In this document: piece by piece, positions 1 through 8,151 of the stretch | Layout: every line of letters starts with the position of its first letter | Numbering within the stretch: the stretch's first letter is position 1 | Source of the DNA: Bacteroidota bacterium | Lineage (GTDB): Bacteria > Bacteroidota > Bacteroidia > Cytophagales > Cyclobacteriaceae | Reading direction: 5' to 3' | DNA length: 64,000 nt | Assembly (NCBI GenBank): GCA_022567155.1 | Contig: JADFHN010000005.1 | Coordinates: forward strand, 1-64,000 | Translations under genes and position numbers: made by a program | The notes under the pieces: model-generated | Databases searched by the model: none | What the model was told of the DNA's origin: nothing | Seen by the model: only the letters and a program-made list of their open reading frames with translations

Positions 1-48
1 TGTCTGTTTTTAAAGTAATGATGGTTGGAAAATCAAAAAAAATGCCAT

Positions 49-94
49 GCCTGCCGGCAGGCAGGAATACCAATTATTCCCCTCCTTGGAGGGG
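49..94. repeat. Two adjacent palindromes upstream of the MORN protein gene
   Basis: A perfect 14-bp palindrome, GCCTGCCGGCAGGC, lies at 49-62. A second hairpin, CCCCTCC-TT-GGAGGGG, lies at 79-94 and is followed by a G-rich run (GGTGCAGGGGTGGGT). Both look like dispersed intergenic repeats. An open frame crosses them, but the translated residues resemble nothing, so they are treated as non-coding spacer and the downstream gene is started after them. Confidence 0.55.
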
Positions 95-203
95 TGCAGG
101 GGTGGGTCAATATAAAAGTTATTCATTTTTTTTGAATTACGGACTTTATGTACAAACTCTATTTACTGGCCATATTGCCAAAAACAGGAATGAGAGCCCC
201 CAT

Positions 204-1721
204 GTGCGTTGCGCATGCGCATTAAAATGGATATTGATTACCGTACTGATCCTGGACGGGAGGGTATTAAAAGCGCAAAATACACGTACGTATTTAAGCG
301 ACAGTTTGCTCTATGCCGAAGGTATGATGGAAAACAAACTCCAGACGGGGGAATGGAAATATTATGATACCAAAAAAGAGATACTGATTCAAAAAGGAAC
401 GTATCTGGAAGGTAAAAAAGAAGGAATCTGGGAGACATATTTTCCGGATGGAAGCATACAGACAGAGTTGGAATATAAAAATGATATTCTGATTGGGGTA
501 AGTAAAACCTATCACAATAACGGAATATTAAAGTCATCGGGAACATTCATTGACGCTAAAAAGGAAGGCATATGGAAGTACTATCATCCGAATCAGACGC
601 TTGAAACAGAAATTTTATATGTTAATGACCTGAAAGAAGATAGCGTAAAATTTTATAACTTCTTAGGGCAGGTAACACAGGAAGAGAACTGGCTTCAAGG
701 AAAAAAGCATGGCAAATGGATTGAGTATTATCTGAACAACCAGGTATCTGTGTTTGGAAAATACTGGCAGGGCAAAACCGACAGCATCTGGACATATTAC
801 GCCATGTCGGGCATTGTTACCGAAGTCAGGCATTACGATAAGGGAATTCCCGTTGGGGTTTGGAAAACATATAATGAGTTTGGAACGCTCCTGTTCAGAA
901 AAATATACGAAGAGGGACTTGCAGAAGGCAAATGGGAAGAGTTTTTCGATAGCAAACGGGTCAAGAAAATAACCTTTTACAAAGGCGGGTTGGAAGACAG
1001 TGTATATCGTGAATACTTTACTTCGGGTAGAAAAAGTGTGGAAGGTGGATTTAAAAACGGACTTAAATCGGGTTTATGGGAAACTTATTTCGAAAGAGGA
1101 GGGCTTTACTCCACAGGCGGGTACATGGCCGGAAAGAAAACAGGATTATGGAAATATTTTCATCAAAAGGGGATACTTGCAGAAGAAGGAAATTATACAA
1201 ACGGGAAGGAATCAGGCCAGTGGATTGTCTATTATGATAACGGCCAGTTAAAATCCGTTGGGGCGTATATAAATGGAGAAGAGGATGGATTATGGGGGAT
1301 ATTTCATCATACAGGCCGGCTTATGCAGGAAGAAACCTGGAAAACAGGCCGGCTATGGAATGTAAGTGCGGTTACAACAATTGCGGGTAATACCCTCGAT
1401 CCCGGTGATCTGAAAAACGGAAATGGCACAAAGCTGAACTATTACCCGGAAGGCAAGCTGGAGATTTCCTGCGAATTCAGTAATGGTATTCCGGATGGCC
1501 TCTGGAAATACTATTATACAAACGGGATAATTGCCGAAGAAGGCCAGTTTGAAAATGGAATGAAATCCGGATACTGGATATTTTACCACAAAAACGGCAA
1601 AAAGGAATCGGCGGGCAAATACGCAGACGATAAAAAGACAGGCTCCTGGATATACTATAATAAGTCAGGGATGGTATTGGATAAAGTAAATGAAGACACA
1701 GGCAAATCACTGAAGGATTAA
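204..1721 (+). CDS. MORN_2 / YwqK-like repeat protein, probably exported
   Basis: The protein is built from roughly twenty tandem repeats of 20-25 residues. Each has an aromatic W-x-Y-Y/F core followed by a turn of the type NG-x-L/I and a GxY-x-NGKK-x-G step, which is the MORN_2 signature of YwqK-family proteins. These form elongated beta-hairpin arrays; their biochemical role is usually unknown, and the 'antitoxin' label often attached to the family is not evidence of function. I chose the GTG at 204 because the open frame upstream runs through palindromic repeats, while from 204 the protein begins with a hydrophobic leader ending ...VLKAQ that looks like a signal peptide. This gives 505 residues. 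It converges on the WG-repeat caspase gene, another exported repeat protein. The family call is firm; the start and the function are uncertain. Confidence 0.75.
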   Translation: MRCACALKWILITVLILDGRVLKAQNTRTYLSDSLLYAEGMMENKLQTGEWKYYDTKKEILIQKGTYLEGKKEGIWETYFPDGSIQTELEYKNDILIGVSKTYHNNGILKSSGTFIDAKKEGIWKYYHPNQTLETEILYVNDLKEDSVKFYNFLGQVTQEENWLQGKKHGKWIEYYLNNQVSVFGKYWQGKTDSIWTYYAMSGIVTEVRHYDKGIPVGVWKTYNEFGTLLFRKIYEEGLAEGKWEEFFDSKRVKKITFYKGGLEDSVYREYFTSGRKSVEGGFKNGLKSGLWETYFERGGLYSTGGYMAGKKTGLWKYFHQKGILAEEGNYTNGKESGQWIVYYDNGQLKSVGAYINGEEDGLWGIFHHTGRLMQEETWKTGRLWNVSAVTTIAGNTLDPGDLKNGNGTKLNYYPEGKLEISCEFSNGIPDGLWKYYYTNGIIAEEGQFENGMKSGYWIFYHKNGKKESAGKYADDKKTGSWIYYNKSGMVLDKVNEDTGKSLKD

Positions 1722-1762
1722 GAGCAATCTTTAGTTATGGGATGACTGTTCACATTCTATTG

Positions 1763-1816
1763 CCCCGCCCTTCAGGGTGGGGATGAATAAGAATACCATC
1801 CATTTGGCTTTAGCCA
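1763..1816. repeat. REP-like element, copy 1
   Basis: A hairpin with stem CCCCGCCC/GGGTGGGG and a TTCA loop (1763-1782) is followed about 22 bases later by the palindrome TGGCTTTAGCCA (1805-1816). The same two-part architecture recurs at 2100-2154. Paired hairpins of this kind resemble repetitive extragenic palindromes mobilised by IS200-like (RAYT) transposases. No transposase is seen in this window, so that link is inference. Confidence 0.65.
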
Positions 1817-1828
1817 TTAAAAATCTTT

Positions 1829-1890
1829 TTCCATGCCATGATTGTGCAACATTACTGGCTGTCAGTTATCACTTCTTCTTGTTTGTTTTC
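1829..1890 (-). repeat. Degraded duplicate of the caspase gene 3' end
   Basis: Read on the minus strand, this stretch aligns with the last ~25 coding bases plus the ~45 bases after the stop of the WG-caspase gene (about 2295-2355). The shared core is TGTTGCACAATC, with GACAGC and CATGGAAAAA-type blocks to either side. By eye, identity is roughly 70-75%. The duplicated part carries no open frame, so it is a remnant and not a gene. Confidence 0.6.
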
Positions 1891-2099
1891 TTTTAGTCAT
1901 GGCATTACTCCTGTTTTCAGCTTTGGGATACCCGTTTCAGGGAAATATCTTCTAGATATTAGCTTTTTGAGTATTTTTTTAAAATGTGCGGAAAGCAGGA
2001 AAAGGTCTGAGCGGACCCGTCCGAATGGCTCAGCCATCGGCCGCCATAGGCTTGCCGACGACGCGGCCGGGTAGGTGCTCAGAACAATTGTAGGGCTTG

Positions 2100-2154
2100 C
2101 CCCGTCCTTCAGGGCGGGGTTGCATAAGATTATAGTTAACTATGGCTTTAGCCA
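2100..2154. repeat. REP-like element, copy 2
   Basis: An 8-bp hairpin CCCCGTCC-TTCA-GGGCGGGG lies at 2100-2119, followed by the palindrome TGGCTTTAGCCA at 2143-2154. It matches copy 1 in loop, order and approximate spacing. The one stem difference between copies (T-G here versus G-T there) preserves pairing. Confidence 0.65.
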
Positions 2155-2324
2155 CATTTCCTATTTTCAATTTTCCTGCTTCCATTAAAACATATAGTAA
2201 ACTATATATAAAGAAAAATAACTCCCCTGTGGATAGTATAAAATGTGTGGAATACAGGAAGTCAATTTATTTATTTCAAACTGAATAATTACGAAATTTT
2301 TTTCCATTCCACGATTGTGCAACA

Positions 2325-4598
2325 TCACCTGCTGTCATTCCTAACTACTTCCGGTTTGTAATGTACAAGCAAATTGAAGTCTTCCCAGCTTTTCTCCAGA
2401 GAGGGGCTCACCGTCACCTCGGGTGTTTGGGCTTTGTTGTTTATAATAATAGAATTACGGCGAACTTCTTTATTTAAATAATCCGAAAGCTCTTTGTAGC
2501 TGACCCTCCCTTCAGACTCCTTCAGTTTTTTAAGCAGGAAATAGGTAAACATGCCATGTGCTTTTTCATTGAATGCAAATGCAGATTCATTTCCGCTGGA
2601 GGCTGAAAACATGATCAGGTTGCCTTTAATAAAGGGTGATTTCGGCTTGATTTTAACCCCTCTCGACATTGCCAGGCTTTCATTCCGGCCCCCACCGGTA
2701 AAACAGGCGTCCAGGAATACAGTAACCCGTGTATGCGGATTCCCGGTAAGTTTCCCAAGCGCCTCATCAAGGCTGATGGCGAATGACAAGTCGGCGCCAT
2801 TTACATCCACAGGGATTAAATACGGTTTTCTGCTCACTTCATCAGGTAGTCCATGCCCGGCGTAGTAGAAGATAAACGCTGCTTCCCCCTCATAGGCTTT
2901 TGCAATATGGCTCATTTTGGCAAGCGCCTGTTTTATCTGTCCGGCCGTTGCATTTGTAAGCAAGGTGATGTTTTTCCTGGGTACGCCCAGGGTTTTGTGG
3001 ACGTATTTACTGAATATTTTTGCGTCAGTGGCAGCAAACGAAACATTTATCTCGTCATTCAATCCTCCCTGAAATGATCTGTAATCTTCATTTCCGATGA
3101 TCAATGCAAAGGTGTTTTTGTTTGTAACCCGGGTTACGGGTATATCCATATCCACATCTGAGGTTCCCGGTTTGGCTGCATGTATTTCAGCTACTGCAGT
3201 TTGATCCGGGTTACTTACACGCCATACAATTTCAGGTACTTCAATTTCATCGGTCCAGGTTACTGTTGCCTGTGTCAATGTTGCCGGGCGGCCTTCCCTG
3301 GGATCATATCCGTACACGCTACTCCCGATCACCACACTATAACCTGTAAGCACAAATTTTTCGCCCGCAATGGCAAATTGCGTATCTGTAATGGATGCGT
3401 TGAGCCAGTTTTCCTTAAACCACAATGCCTCATCAATGGGAACCTGAAGGCTTGTTGGCAGCGTACCGGGAATATAAATGTTAAAGTTTTCCCGGTCGGC
3501 ATCATAGTAGCCAAGTTCTGCACTTGACAGTGAAATCAACCGGTTGCCGTATGATTTCAAAATAAGCGCAGCAATGCTATCCATGGCAATCACCTGGTTT
3601 TCTCTGGTCATCCGAAGCGCATAATCATCCGTCTTTTCAAATTCTTTTTTCATTTGCCAAACGGAAAAGGCTTTCCGGATACGGTTTCCGATTTCGTCTT
3701 TCAGACTTATTGATCTGCCTGCTTTGCCAATCATCTCAAATTCCGGCTGGATTATCCAGTTGCCATCCGGGCCTATTACTCCAAACCTGCCCTTCAGGCC
3801 TGATACTGCAAAACCCAGATGAAACGGATAGGCGACATCAAATTGCGATTTTATTTCCCATGCACCTGATTTATCAAGGTATCCCCATTTTCCGCTACGC
3901 ATTGCCGATGCAATCCCTTCACTGAACTGCGTGGTTTTACTGAATTGTAATGGTATGACAATGTTTCCGCTATGATCAATAAATCCCCATCTGCCATGTT
4001 CATGCACCTGTGCCAATCCCTCCGAAAACGGACTTGCATGTGTAAAGGAGTGTGTGATCACCAACTGTCCGGATGTATTGATAAACCCCTTATTATCATG
4101 CCAGTTAACCAGGGCCAGTCCCTCTGTAAAAGGAAGTGCACGGATGTAAGCGCCGTCTGTGATAATCTTACCTGTGTGGTCAATAAACCGGTAATGATCT
4201 CCACGTGTAACAACTGCGAGCCCTTCTGAAAATGAGCTTGCTTTTTCGTAAACCGGCCCGATAACGAATTCGCCGTTATGGTCAATAAATCCCCAGCGAT
4301 TTTGATATACAACTGCTGCAAGTTCTTCACTGAAAGGCGTGGCTTGTTCATATTGAGGCTGGATAATCCAATCGCCATGTGCATTTATGTAACCCCATTT
4401 CCCGAAATTCCTCACAGCAGCTATGCCTTCGGTAAATTCGAGTGCATTAAAATAGGACGGCTTTATTATCCATTGCCCTTTAGTGTTTATGAAACCCCAC
4501 AGTCCGTCTTTTTTTGCCGGAAATAAAATTTCCGGTATTTGTGAATAGCCAATAGAAATGGAAGATGCCAGGAGTAGAGATAGAATAATTCGTTTCAT
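2325..4598 (-). CDS. Exported WG-repeat protein with C-terminal caspase-like (C14) peptidase domain
   Basis: This 757-residue protein starts with a signal peptide (about 1-19). Residues 20-300 hold about eight WG repeats of ~40 residues (GLWGFIN, GKWGYIN, NRWGFID, GRWGFID and variants). A linker of unknown fold covers about 300-490. A caspase-like domain begins near residue 495 (NTFALIIGNEDY). The catalytic dyad is visible: His582 in YYAGHG and Cys632 in FLDACF. Proteases of this fold cleave after basic or acidic residues; the target here is unknown. The protein is predicted to act in the periplasm or outside the cell. Its ATG overlaps the stop of the DUF4384 gene by 4 bp (ATGA), so the two are probably translationally coupled, and the LPP20-like gene lies just upstream. 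Domain calls are firm; the role is unknown. Confidence 0.88.
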   Translation of the reverse strand: MKRIILSLLLASSISIGYSQIPEILFPAKKDGLWGFINTKGQWIIKPSYFNALEFTEGIAAVRNFGKWGYINAHGDWIIQPQYEQATPFSEELAAVVYQNRWGFIDHNGEFVIGPVYEKASSFSEGLAVVTRGDHYRFIDHTGKIITDGAYIRALPFTEGLALVNWHDNKGFINTSGQLVITHSFTHASPFSEGLAQVHEHGRWGFIDHSGNIVIPLQFSKTTQFSEGIASAMRSGKWGYLDKSGAWEIKSQFDVAYPFHLGFAVSGLKGRFGVIGPDGNWIIQPEFEMIGKAGRSISLKDEIGNRIRKAFSVWQMKKEFEKTDDYALRMTRENQVIAMDSIAALILKSYGNRLISLSSAELGYYDADRENFNIYIPGTLPTSLQVPIDEALWFKENWLNASITDTQFAIAGEKFVLTGYSVVIGSSVYGYDPREGRPATLTQATVTWTDEIEVPEIVWRVSNPDQTAVAEIHAAKPGTSDVDMDIPVTRVTNKNTFALIIGNEDYRSFQGGLNDEINVSFAATDAKIFSKYVHKTLGVPRKNITLLTNATAGQIKQALAKMSHIAKAYEGEAAFIFYYAGHGLPDEVSRKPYLIPVDVNGADLSFAISLDEALGKLTGNPHTRVTVFLDACFTGGGRNESLAMSRGVKIKPKSPFIKGNLIMFSASSGNESAFAFNEKAHGMFTYFLLKKLKESEGRVSYKELSDYLNKEVRRNSIIINNKAQTPEVTVSPSLEKSWEDFNLLVHYKPEVVRNDSR

Positions 4599-5512
4599 TG
4601 TCTGACTCTCACATTTAATGTTTTAAAGAAAAAATCAGTATTGAAAATACGGTTGTCCTGCACCCAAACGTCAAAATTCTTTCTTCTCAGCGTTTTGGGT
4701 GTAGTATATGCTCCTGCCACCTCTACTTCATTTTCGAGAATGGGTTTGGCAAAAGGTTTTGGAGAAAACAGGACGTACAGTTTATAAAACTCCTGTGTTT
4801 TATCTGTATCCAGGTAAATTTCATCCACCAGAAAATATGGAAATTTATCAAAATAGTCATACTGTATTCCTGCGGCAAAAAAGAGGTATTCGCGGTCTGC
4901 TTCTACAGGCACATTATGAAGATAAGCCGACGGCATTTCCTGGTAAGGAAGCAACCGGTAGGCATGCTGTTCATCAACCAGGTATATGCTCATGTATCCG
5001 TCAACCGGTGTCCGGAATTGAAGGAAAAGGGATTCTCCATTATTAAAATCTGTTGTACGGCAACGGACGTCGGGGCAATTGAGGGTCAAAAACTCATACG
5101 CAATCACCGTAGAAGTGATTTCCCTTACCTTTCCTTCAACCTCGCAAATGATCCATATCTCGTTACGGGCGCCATATTCGTCTTTGATCCTGCGAGACTC
5201 CTCCCTGAATTCTTCTTTCGTGGTTTTAAGCCATTCTCCTTTCAGTTCCGACTCACCTTTGATGGTAACTGACGCCGCTCCATCTTTTACATCCACAAAT
5301 GCATCTTTGGATACATAGGTTCCGAATATGGCTTCAATTGCATTGTGTTTTGCCTGTTCGCTTGCCATGTCGCGCGTTTCTTCCCGGCTCAGGTGTTCTT
5401 CAAGCCTGATTTTAGCAAATCCCTTTGCTGCATAAATCTTCTGGCTGTAAGCCGGTTGCAGGCCTACCGCCAGAAGATTGATAATCACAAAGATTGATGC
5501 TATGACACGCAT
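4595..5512 (-). CDS. Exported DUF4384-domain protein
   Basis: The 305-residue product has a signal peptide (to about residue 23, ...AYSQ). An N-terminal region of about 24-130 (AKGFAKIRLEEHLSREETRD and onward) looks like the LPP20/FlgT-N type of periplasmic fold. A DUF4384 segment lies around 145-240 (GYMSIYLVDEQHAYRLLPYQ). DUF4384 often occurs fused or next to caspase-like peptidases in bacteria, which agrees with its 4-bp overlap with the downstream WG-caspase gene. No catalytic motif is visible, so a binding, sensing or scaffold role for the protease is an inference. Confidence 0.8.
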   Translation of the reverse strand: MRVIASIFVIINLLAVGLQPAYSQKIYAAKGFAKIRLEEHLSREETRDMASEQAKHNAIEAIFGTYVSKDAFVDVKDGAASVTIKGESELKGEWLKTTKEEFREESRRIKDEYGARNEIWIICEVEGKVREITSTVIAYEFLTLNCPDVRCRTTDFNNGESLFLQFRTPVDGYMSIYLVDEQHAYRLLPYQEMPSAYLHNVPVEADREYLFFAAGIQYDYFDKFPYFLVDEIYLDTDKTQEFYKLYVLFSPKPFAKPILENEVEVAGAYTTPKTLRRKNFDVWVQDNRIFNTDFFFKTLNVRVRQ

Positions 5513-5530
5513 GAATTCCTGTTTTTAAAA

Positions 5531-6187
5531 TCAGAAGTCGAGTATTTTATCCAATTTTTTATGCAGTTCTTCGGTTCTGTCTTCGAGCTGTTCTTTGATG
5601 GCTTTTTTAGCTGTATCGTAAGCCAACTGGCTGTTGTATCCGATGCGAACGGAAGATTCAATATTCCGCTTGCCTACCTCGCGGTAGATCTCAAAGAACG
5701 TAACCACCCTGCCAATTTCCTGAACAATGATATTTTTCGAAGCAGCCACAGTTTTTGTAACGGAGGCGGCATCATCACGGCTCAGTTGATTATTGGCTAC
5801 ACTGTTCTCAATAATGGCAATAATATTGGTTTGTACTACGCCTGCCAGTTCGAGTTTCGCCAGTTCCAGGGCCTGGAGCTTGGCCGCTGATTGTGATTCA
5901 CCAACAGAATTGCCGGTTGCAACCAGGTAGAGCGGATAGCCTTCTTCATCTTCCTGGTATTGAAGTTCCCAGGATTTTTCAATTTGCTTGTCCATCGGGA
6001 GCGCACCGGGAGCAACGTACCATCCGGCCCTGCTGAATTTTCTTGCCTCTTTGCGTGCAGCCTTGTATGCTTTGCGCTTCATCTCTTTTCTCGCCTTCTT
6101 TTCCGATTTTTTATCGATTGCCTGAAGGGTAGGCACTGCAGCTATCAGAAATATAGCCGCCAGCATGATCGTTAATATTTTTTTCAT
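5531..6187 (-). CDS. Exported LPP20-like protein
   Basis: I start this gene at the ATG giving MKKILTIMLAAIFLIAAVP, a clean signal peptide; the in-frame extension 16 codons upstream would bury it. The mature protein opens with a very lysine/arginine-rich stretch (about 24-50). A domain then resembles the LPP20 family: YLVATGNSVGESQSAAKLQA, with the repeated Ala-rich helix typical of that fold. No lipobox cysteine is present, so it is probably periplasmic and not a lipoprotein. It is the first gene of the LPP20-DUF4384-caspase operon (18-bp gap to the next gene). Function is unknown. Confidence 0.75.
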   Translation of the reverse strand: MKKILTIMLAAIFLIAAVPTLQAIDKKSEKKARKEMKRKAYKAARKEARKFSRAGWYVAPGALPMDKQIEKSWELQYQEDEEGYPLYLVATGNSVGESQSAAKLQALELAKLELAGVVQTNIIAIIENSVANNQLSRDDAASVTKTVAASKNIIVQEIGRVVTFFEIYREVGKRNIESSVRIGYNSQLAYDTAKKAIKEQLEDRTEELHKKLDKILDF

Positions 6188-6628
6188 GGCTTTAAAATTT
6201 TGGTTCATTATTATGAATATCAAATTCCCTGCCAAAAAAATTTATTGTGTCATAAATGATTGATTTTCAATCTATTACATAACAAGCGGGCAAATATATG
6301 TTTTGAAGGCGTTAGAAACGCACGCTATTTAGTAGTTGTCATCCTGAGTAAAAAGACTTTGAAAAGCAGCGCATTAAGTGAAATAACAAATTTTCTATGA
6401 AATGATAATATTTTTTTAAGCCGCGAATTCGCGAATGAATTAAGAATGATTTTATACGTGTATATTAGTGTAATTGGTGACTTTTATAAAATACATAACT
6501 ATCTTACCTACACCACGTTATAACAAGTTGTTATTGGTAGTGAAACGAAGGACCTGTTGATGTAAACCGGGTAGCTAATTACAGACTCTTCCACCCAGTC
6601 ATTTTACATGAAGAATTTTATAATCGCT
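6188..6628. other. Non-coding spacer
   Basis: These 441 bases lie between the LPP20-like gene and the 3' end of the oxygenase gene, both on the minus strand. They hold the candidate -7 element above and a short segment (TGTCATCCTGAGTAAAA, about 6338-6354) resembling a common Bacteroidota intergenic repeat. There is no clear terminator and no gene. Confidence 0.5.
6291..6298 (-). promoter_or_regulatory. Possible -7 element of the caspase operon
   Basis: On the minus strand the sequence reads TATATTTG, a match to the Bacteroidota -7 consensus TAnnTTTG. It lies about 104 bases before the first ATG of the operon. I see no clear TTTG at the usual distance upstream, so this is a weak call. Confidence 0.35.
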
Positions 6629-7606
6629 TTATTTTTGCAGGCCGATTTCGCGAAGTCGTTCAATCAGAAATTCACCGGCGGTAATATCGGAATATGCTTT
6701 GGGATGTGAGGCGTCAATGCAGTTTTCAAGGCAATTCAGATCTATTTCGGACCTGGGATGCATGAAAAAAGGGATGGAATACCTGGAAGTGTCCATTTTT
6801 TCTCTGGGAGGATTCACTACCCTGTGAATGGTTGACCTGAGCCGGTTGTTGGTAAGTCGCTCCATCATGTCTCCCACATTTACTACAATCTGTTCGGCCA
6901 GGGCTGTTATGGGTATCCATTTGCCATCTTTACGCTTAACCTGCAGCCCTTCGGCGCTTGCTCCCATGAGCAAGGTGATCAGGTTTATATCGCCATGTTC
7001 GGCAGCACGCACGGCATCATGAGGTAACGCATCCGGGTTTTCCACCGGGAAGTAATGTATCGGGCGGAGGATGCTGTTTCCGTTTTCGATTTTGTCATCG
7101 AAGTACGTTTCATCCAGCCCAAGATAAAGCGCGATTGCCTGTAATATGTGTTTACCGGCATTCTCGAGTGTCCGGTAAACTTCCAGACCGTACATTTTTA
7201 ATTCAGGCAATTCCACAGGCCAGACATTTTCCGGATACTCTTCCTTTTCAGGTTCTCCGGCAGCCAATTCCTGCCCGATGTGGTAAAACTCTTTTAAATC
7301 TCCCGTTGATCTGCCCCTGGCGTTCTCTTTACCTTTTCCTGTATATCCACGCTGGCCTGCTATACCCGGAATTTCGTATTTCAATTTCTCCTTTTCGGGT
7401 AATGTAAAAAATTGTTTGACTGCATGATACAGATTCGAGGTTAATTCATCTGTTAATCCATGGTTTTTTATGGCTGCAAAGCCAATATGAGAATAAGCCC
7501 GGCCCAGCGACTCCACAAAGTCAGATTTACGTTGCAGGTCGCCAGAAGTGAAATCAGAAAGGTCAAGCGAAGGAATATGGGCGTATAAAATGTCTTTCAT
7601 TTCCAA
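6629..7606 (-). CDS. Isopenicillin N synthase-like Fe(II)/2-oxoglutarate-type oxygenase
   Basis: The 325-residue protein has the N-terminal DIOX_N region (about 8-120) and the C-terminal double-stranded beta-helix of non-haem iron oxygenases. The iron triad is visible as His204-x-Asp206 (EHGD) and His261 (STIHRVV). Arg275-x-Ser277 (RYS) is the usual 2-oxoglutarate carboxylate anchor. The substrate cannot be read from sequence: the family includes 2-oxoglutarate hydroxylases and IPNS-type oxidases. It is soluble and cytoplasmic. It stands alone between two long spacers, with no biosynthetic neighbours to suggest a pathway. Confidence 0.88.
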   Translation of the reverse strand: MEMKDILYAHIPSLDLSDFTSGDLQRKSDFVESLGRAYSHIGFAAIKNHGLTDELTSNLYHAVKQFFTLPEKEKLKYEIPGIAGQRGYTGKGKENARGRSTGDLKEFYHIGQELAAGEPEKEEYPENVWPVELPELKMYGLEVYRTLENAGKHILQAIALYLGLDETYFDDKIENGNSILRPIHYFPVENPDALPHDAVRAAEHGDINLITLLMGASAEGLQVKRKDGKWIPITALAEQIVVNVGDMMERLTNNRLRSTIHRVVNPPREKMDTSRYSIPFFMHPRSEIDLNCLENCIDASHPKAYSDITAGEFLIERLREIGLQK

Positions 7607-8151
7607 TTCGTATTTTATGTTACAAACTAATCATTTATCGTAGAATAACAATGATCTGAGTGGCCACAGCTACGATTGTTTCGTCGAAACAGGAATATTT
7701 ATGAGCACAAAGTCCGGCCAGTGCTGAGGCCGAATCTAAGACTTGCGCCATGGGGATTGATTTGATATGAAGGCGTAGCGGAATTTGTCTGCCTTTGGCG
7801 GAACCTACACTACGCCCAGGTTAAGGAGCCAACGCAGGCGCCGATGCTAAGACTTATGCCATTAGAGGGTATCATATACATCCAGAACTGTGCAATAATC
7901 TAATAGTCAATTCATTAATTACAACATACCCCTTTTGTTCCCCCCGCGTCTGCCAAGGCTAGCCGGGCAGGCTTTGATAAGGGGGACTTTTTAATAGTAT
8001 CTGTTCAGAACATGGATTTCACTACAGATCAAGTAAGCAAGGTGGTAGTGTCCCGGATTTTGTGTCTAGTAAAACCCATCTGAATGGTGATTGCCGGCTG
8101 ACCGGAATGGGTAGCAACTACATGGCTTCGATCGTACAGGGTACGTATGAA
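7607..8151. other. Gene-free spacer with decayed repeats
   Basis: No gene is supported in these 545 bases. Visible structures are an imperfect 23-nt direct repeat (7729-7751 and 7840-7862; core CTAAGACTT, 19 of 23 matching), a long-loop inverted repeat GGCGTAG/CTACGCC (7772-7778 with 7810-7816), and a CTGCC/GGCAG hairpin at 7950-7970. The last sits inside a C-rich-to-G-rich block (CCCCTTTTGTTCCCCCC ... AAGGGGGAC). This looks like nested remnants of dispersed non-coding repeats. Confidence 0.5.

Larger units (their letters stand above)
1722..2324. other. Gene-free, repeat-rich spacer between convergent genes
   Basis: No credible gene lies in these 603 bases. They hold two REP-like elements (1763-1816 and 2100-2154), a GGCCGC...GCGGCC inverted repeat near 2039-2068, an ATATAGT/ACTATAT palindrome at 2192-2207, and a degraded copy of the 3' end of the caspase gene (about 1829-1890). 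A shared block (AAAATGTG-CGGAA-GCAGG and variant) occurs near 1981-1998 and 2240-2258. The spacer therefore looks like a patchwork of duplicated downstream-of-gene segments. Confidence 0.6.

Noticed and set aside
18-203. Upstream extension of the MORN protein from an ATG at 18
   Set aside because: It would translate two intergenic palindromes and place the signal peptide 60 residues inside the protein.
1763-2154. Insertion sequence in the spacer after the caspase gene
   Set aside because: Only hairpin repeats are present; no transposase fragment or terminal repeats with target duplication could be found.
3972-4229. Plus-strand open frames inside the WG-repeat region
   Set aside because: They are frame shadows generated by the repetitive WG codons; the minus-strand protein has signal peptide, repeats and a catalytic domain.
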